From contig CALVBA010000011.1 of NCBI GenBank assembly GCA_944325695.1, positions 1 through 39,967 of the forward strand: a stretch of DNA of 39,967 nt, written 5' to 3'. How positions within the stretch are numbered: the first letter of the stretch is position 1; every line of letters starts with the position of its first letter. A program made the translations under genes and the position numbers. This DNA comes from an uncultured Anaeroplasmataceae bacterium. GTDB taxonomy: Bacteria > Bacillota_I > Bacilli_A > Acholeplasmatales > Anaeroplasmataceae. Below the pieces are notes generated by a model. The model did no database searches. It saw only the letters and a list, made by a program, of their open reading frames with translations, and was not told where the DNA came from. Below, piece after piece: positions 36,212-39,967 of this stretch.

Positions 36212-39200
36212 ATGAAAAAATATACACAATTTAGAGTTAGATTAGCATCTCCTGAAGAAATTTTAAAATGGTCACACGGTGAAGTTAAAAAACACGAAAC
36301 GATTAATTATCGTACTTTAAAACCTGAACCAGATGGACTTTTCTGTGAAAGAATCTTCGGACCTATGAAGGATTATCAATGTGCTTGTGGTAAAAAGAAA
36401 AGCAGCGAAAAAGGTAAAATCTGTGAACGCTGTGGTGTGGAAATCACTGAAGCCAAAGTACGTCGTGAAAGAATGGGGCATATTAAATTAGCTGCCCCAG
36501 TAGTTCACACTTGGTATTTAAAAAATTCCCCTTCTCGTTTAGCGATCTTATTAGACTTAAAAGCAAAAGATTTAGAGGAAGTTGTTTACTTAGCAAGTTA
36601 CATCGTTATTAATCCAGGAAATACGAAGTTACTATATAAACAAATTTTATCAGAACAAGAATATAGTCACTATTATGAAGAATATGGACATTCTTTTGAA
36701 GCTCTAACAGGAGCTGAAGCGATTAAAAAACTTTTAAAATCAATTGATTTAAAAGCAGAGGTCGTAAAACTTAGAAAGCAATTAAAAAGTCCTTCAAAAC
36801 AAAAACGTGACAAGGCTATTAAACGTTTAGAAGTTGTTGAAGCATTTAACAATTCAGATAATCAACCAGAATGGATGGTATTAGATGTATTACCAGTTAT
36901 ACCACCTGATTTACGCCCAATGGTTCAATTAGATGGAGGACGTTTTGCAACAACAGACTTAAATGATTTATATCGTCGTATTTTAAACCGTAATAACCGT
37001 TTAAAACGTCAATATGAACAAAATGCACCGCATTTAATTACTAAGAACGAAAAACGTATGTTACAAGAAGCAGTTGATGCTTTAATTGACAACTCGAAAC
37101 GTGGTAAAAAAGCCGTAGTAGAGAAAAACCGTCATCTTAAATCATTATCTGATATGCTTCGTGGAAAACAAGGACGTTTCCGTCAAAACTTATTAGGGAA
37201 ACGTGTTGACTATTCAGGACGTTCTGTAATTGTTGTTGGTCCAGATTTAAAAATGTATCAATGCGGTATTCCACGTGAAATGGCTTTATCATTATTTAAA
37301 CCATTTATCATTCGTGAATTAATGAAAGATAACGATCAAATCACAATGAATAAAGCGAAAACAATGATTGACCGTCATGATGATAAAGTATGGCCAGTAT
37401 TAGAACGTGTTACAAGAGAACACCCTGTATTACTTAACCGTGCTCCAACATTACACCGTTTAGGTATCCAAGCGTTTGAACCAAAATTAATTGAAGGTAA
37501 AGCAATTCGTCTACATCCACTTGTAACTACTGCCTTCAATGCCGATTTCGACGGAGACCAAATGGCTGTCCATGTACCATTAAGTCATGAAGCTCAAGCG
37601 GAAGCACGTTTATTAATGTTAGCTTCTAATAATATCTTAAACCCTAAAGATGGTAAACCAGTTGTTACACCATCACAAGATATGGTTTTAGGAAATTATT
37701 ATTTAACATTAGAAGATACAAATAAAGTAACTTCTATTAATGTATATAAAGATTATAATGAAGCATATTTAGCTTATAAAAATCACGAAATTACGTTACA
37801 TACACGTATTTTAATCGATCCAAGAAGTTTACCAAATAAACGTTTTACAGAAGAACAAAAAAATCAATTCCTTTTAACAACGTTAGGAAAATTAATTTTT
37901 AATAAAATTTTACCTGATTCATTTGCTTTCTTAAATGAACCAAATAATCCAAAAACAGGATTAGATATTTCGCAAATGGTTGTTAAAACACCTGATTATC
38001 ATTTTGTTCCTCGTTCATTCAAAACATACCAAGAATTAGTTGATTTTATTAATAATAAGCCAGCTAATAAACCATTCGCTAAAAAATTCTTAGCGGCTAT
38101 CATCGCTGAAGTATTTAAACAATTCCAAATCACAGATACTTCACGTATGTTAGATGATTTAAAAGATTTAGGATTTAAATATTCAACTATTTCAGGAATT
38201 ACAATTTCAGCATCTGACGTTCACGTTTATTCTAAAAAACAAGAATTAATCGAAGAAGCAGATAAGGTAGTAGATAATCTACGTGAAATGTTTGAATTAG
38301 GATTCTTAACAGATTCTGAACGTCATACTTTAGTTACTAAAAAATGGAATGCTGTTCGTTCACAAATTCAAGAAGGGTTATGGAGCGAGTTATTACCTGA
38401 TAACCACATTTACATGATGTCTGACTCAGGAGCACGTGGTAGTGCATCAAACTTTGCCCAATTAGCCGGAATGCGTGGATTGATGAACAACCCATCAGGA
38501 GATGTTATCGAGGTTCCTGTTAAAGCTTCATTCTTTGAAGGATTATCCGTATCAGAATTCTTTACCTCTACACATGGTGCTCGTAAAGGATCTACCGATA
38601 CTGCCTTAAAAACAGCTGAATCAGGATATTTAACACGTCGTTTAGTTGACGTAAGTCAAGATGTAGTTGTTAGCGAAAGAGATTGTGGTACTGAAAAAGG
38701 AGTATGGGTTAAAGCTTTAATCGGAGACGATGGAAAAGAAGCTGTAAGCTTATACGAACGTATTATCGGACGTTATGCAGCTAAAGACATTATTAATCCA
38801 CAAACAGGAGAAGTAATGTTACATCGCAATGAATATATTGAAAATGAAATTGCAAAAGAAATTTGTGATGCTGGTGTTTTAGAAGTTTGCATTCGCTCTA
38901 ACTTAACATGTGATTCTAAAAAAGGTGTTTGTATGAAGTGTTATGGACGTAACCTTGCAACAAATAAAATTGTTGAAGTTGGGGAAGCAGTTGGTACAAT
39001 TGCTGCCGAATCAATCGGAGAACCTGGTACACAGTTAACAATGCGTACTTTCCACAGTGGAGGGGTAGCATCAGTAGCCGATATCACACAAGGGTTACCT
39101 CGTGTTCAAGAGTTATTCGAAGCTCGTAATCCAAAAGGAAAAGCATGCATAAGTGAAACTGATGGAGAAGTTTTAGATATCGTTAAAGAACGCGGTATCA

Positions 39201-39922
39201 CTAAGATTATCGTTGGATCACAATCTAAGCATTATGAATATAAAGTTGACGCTAATGTTGAATTCTTAGTAAGAAAAGGAGACAATGTTACACGCGGTCA
39301 AAAATTAATTAAAGGTTCTGTTTCACCAAAAGAATTATTACGCGTTCAAGATGCTGCAGATGCTCAAATGTATATCGTTGAAGAGGTATTAAAAGTTTAC
39401 CAATCACAAGGAGTAGGTATCTCAGATAAGCACATTGAAATCATCGTACGTCAAATGATGCGTAAGATTATTATCGTAACAGAAGGAGATACTAATTTAT
39501 TACCTGGTTCTGAAGTTTCAATTGCTGAATTTAAGCAAGCAGTAAAAGAAATGATTAAGACAGGTGGACGTTTACCAGTAGGTAAACCATTACTATTAGG
39601 TATCACACGCGCTTCTTTACATAGTGATTCATTCTTATCAGCGGCTTCATTCCAAGAAACAACTCGTATCTTAACAGATGCAGCTATTAAAGGTAAGAAA
39701 GATGAATTATATGGTTTAAAAGAAAATGTTATTATCGGTGGATTAATTCCAGCCGGAACAGGTCTTTTAGTGGAAAAAGAAGGAACATTTACTTGTCCAC
39801 ATAAACCAGAAGAAGAAACACCTTTTGAGTCAGTAGATGATGAAATTATCGACGAAGAAGATGATTTAGATGATATCGATGATATTGATGATTTAAATGA
39901 TGATGAATTGGAAATTCTTTAA
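36212..39922 (+). CDS. rpoC: RNA polymerase beta' subunit
   Basis: A 1236-aa protein, complete. AAAGGAGGA precedes the ATG. The N-terminal zinc ribbon shows CACGKKK and CERCGVE. The catalytic metal-binding loop [12 protein letters not shown] is at residues about 443-454, with the three essential Asp. The second zinc site is [11 protein letters not shown], and the trigger-loop region includes [16 protein letters not shown]. The C-terminus is an acidic tail of about 30 residues very rich in Asp and Glu, which is longer than usual. After the stop only 45 bases remain, with no feature I can support. Confidence 0.98.
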   Translation: MKKYTQFRVRLASPEEILKWSHGEVKKHETINYRTLKPEPDGLFCERIFGPMKDYQCACGKKKSSEKGKICERCGVEITEAKVRRERMGHIKLAAPVVHTWYLKNSPSRLAILLDLKAKDLEEVVYLASYIVINPGNTKLLYKQILSEQEYSHYYEEYGHSFEALTGAEAIKKLLKSIDLKAEVVKLRKQLKSPSKQKRDKAIKRLEVVEAFNNSDNQPEWMVLDVLPVIPPDLRPMVQLDGGRFATTDLNDLYRRILNRNNRLKRQYEQNAPHLITKNEKRMLQEAVDALIDNSKRGKKAVVEKNRHLKSLSDMLRGKQGRFRQNLLGKRVDYSGRSVIVVGPDLKMYQCGIPREMALSLFKPFIIRELMKDNDQITMNKAKTMIDRHDDKVWPVLERVTREHPVLLNRAPTLHRLGIQAFEPKLIEGKAIRLHPLVTTAFNADFDGDQMAVHVPLSHEAQAEARLLMLASNNILNPKDGKPVVTPSQDMVLGNYYLTLEDTNKVTSINVYKDYNEAYLAYKNHEITLHTRILIDPRSLPNKRFTEEQKNQFLLTTLGKLIFNKILPDSFAFLNEPNNPKTGLDISQMVVKTPDYHFVPRSFKTYQELVDFINNKPANKPFAKKFLAAIIAEVFKQFQITDTSRMLDDLKDLGFKYSTISGITISASDVHVYSKKQELIEEADKVVDNLREMFELGFLTDSERHTLVTKKWNAVRSQIQEGLWSELLPDNHIYMMSDSGARGSASNFAQLAGMRGLMNNPSGDVIEVPVKASFFEGLSVSEFFTSTHGARKGSTDTALKTAESGYLTRRLVDVSQDVVVSERDCGTEKGVWVKALIGDDGKEAVSLYERIIGRYAAKDIINPQTGEVMLHRNEYIENEIAKEICDAGVLEVCIRSNLTCDSKKGVCMKCYGRNLATNKIVEVGEAVGTIAAESIGEPGTQLTMRTFHSGGVASVADITQGLPRVQELFEARNPKGKACISETDGEVLDIVKERGITKIIVGSQSKHYEYKVDANVEFLVRKGDNVTRGQKLIKGSVSPKELLRVQDAADAQMYIVEEVLKVYQSQGVGISDKHIEIIVRQMMRKIIIVTEGDTNLLPGSEVSIAEFKQAVKEMIKTGGRLPVGKPLLLGITRASLHSDSFLSAASFQETTRILTDAAIKGKKDELYGLKENVIIGGLIPAGTGLLVEKEGTFTCPHKPEEETPFESVDDEIIDEEDDLDDIDDIDDLNDDELEIL

Positions 39923-39967
39923 TTAAATTTATAATTTAAAAGTACCTATAGAAGTATATGATATACT

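Noticed and set aside
1-39967. Mycoplasma genetic code (TGA as Trp)
   Set aside because: TGA ends the 1542-aa gene just before a ribosome binding site, and Trp codons in the long genes are TGG.
1-39967. CRISPR arrays, insertion sequences, tRNA or rRNA genes
   Set aside because: No regularly spaced repeats, transposase-like proteins with terminal repeats, or tRNA/rRNA-like sequence were found by eye.

Overview
The window is low-GC, AT-rich DNA from a Firmicute-type bacterium. The conserved block cysS-mrnC-rlmB-sigH-rpmG-secE-nusG-rplK-rplA-rplJ-rplL-rsmC-rpoB-rpoC has the Bacillus order. TGA is used as a stop (the first giant surface gene ends in TGA) and Trp is TGG, so the mycoplasma code does not apply. 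The very low GC, a long three-helix SecE, a Gln at the rifampicin-critical position of RpoB, and the accessory genes suggest a deep Bacilli branch near Erysipelotrichia, Turicibacter, Haloplasma or free-living Mollicutes relatives. The genus cannot be fixed from sequence alone.

Layout. Positions 1-400: a small DUF3784-like membrane protein. Positions 400-1000: AT-rich DNA with no gene seen. Positions 998-9376: a strong sigma-A promoter, a class I c-di-GMP (GEMM-I) riboswitch abutting an intrinsic terminator, then three exported-protein genes. Two are giants (about 1542 and 987 aa) sharing a beta-helix-like segment, an Ig-like segment, leucine-rich repeats and a C-terminal beta domain. The third is a 201-aa TasA-like protein. 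No terminator was found until 11684, so a DUF1576 membrane protein, a small soluble protein and a PAP2 phosphatase (9469-11671) may share the transcript. Positions 11785-13822: a membrane diguanylate cyclase with its own promoter, which could supply the riboswitch ligand.

Positions 13839-17973 (minus strand): a two-gene operon of the 2-hydroxyacyl-CoA dehydratase activase type, which in many clostridia is one long protein. Divergent from it are a GLUG-repeat lipoprotein (18168-19631) and a DUF2779 protein that appears to join an Fe-S PD-(D/E)XK nuclease to a DEDD exonuclease (19685-21439).

Positions 21459-39922: translation and transcription genes. Departures from the Bacillus order are a P-type ATPase between mrnC and rlmB, no rae1 (yacP) between rlmB and sigH, and an unknown membrane protein between nusG and rplK. 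Regulatory RNA features include two L1-type motifs around rplK/rplA, an L10 leader with clear antiterminator and terminator alternatives, and several intrinsic terminators. Many promoters are near-consensus with 17-bp spacers.

The strongest candidate for an undescribed system is the c-di-GMP-riboswitch-controlled surface or matrix operon together with the neighbouring diguanylate cyclase.
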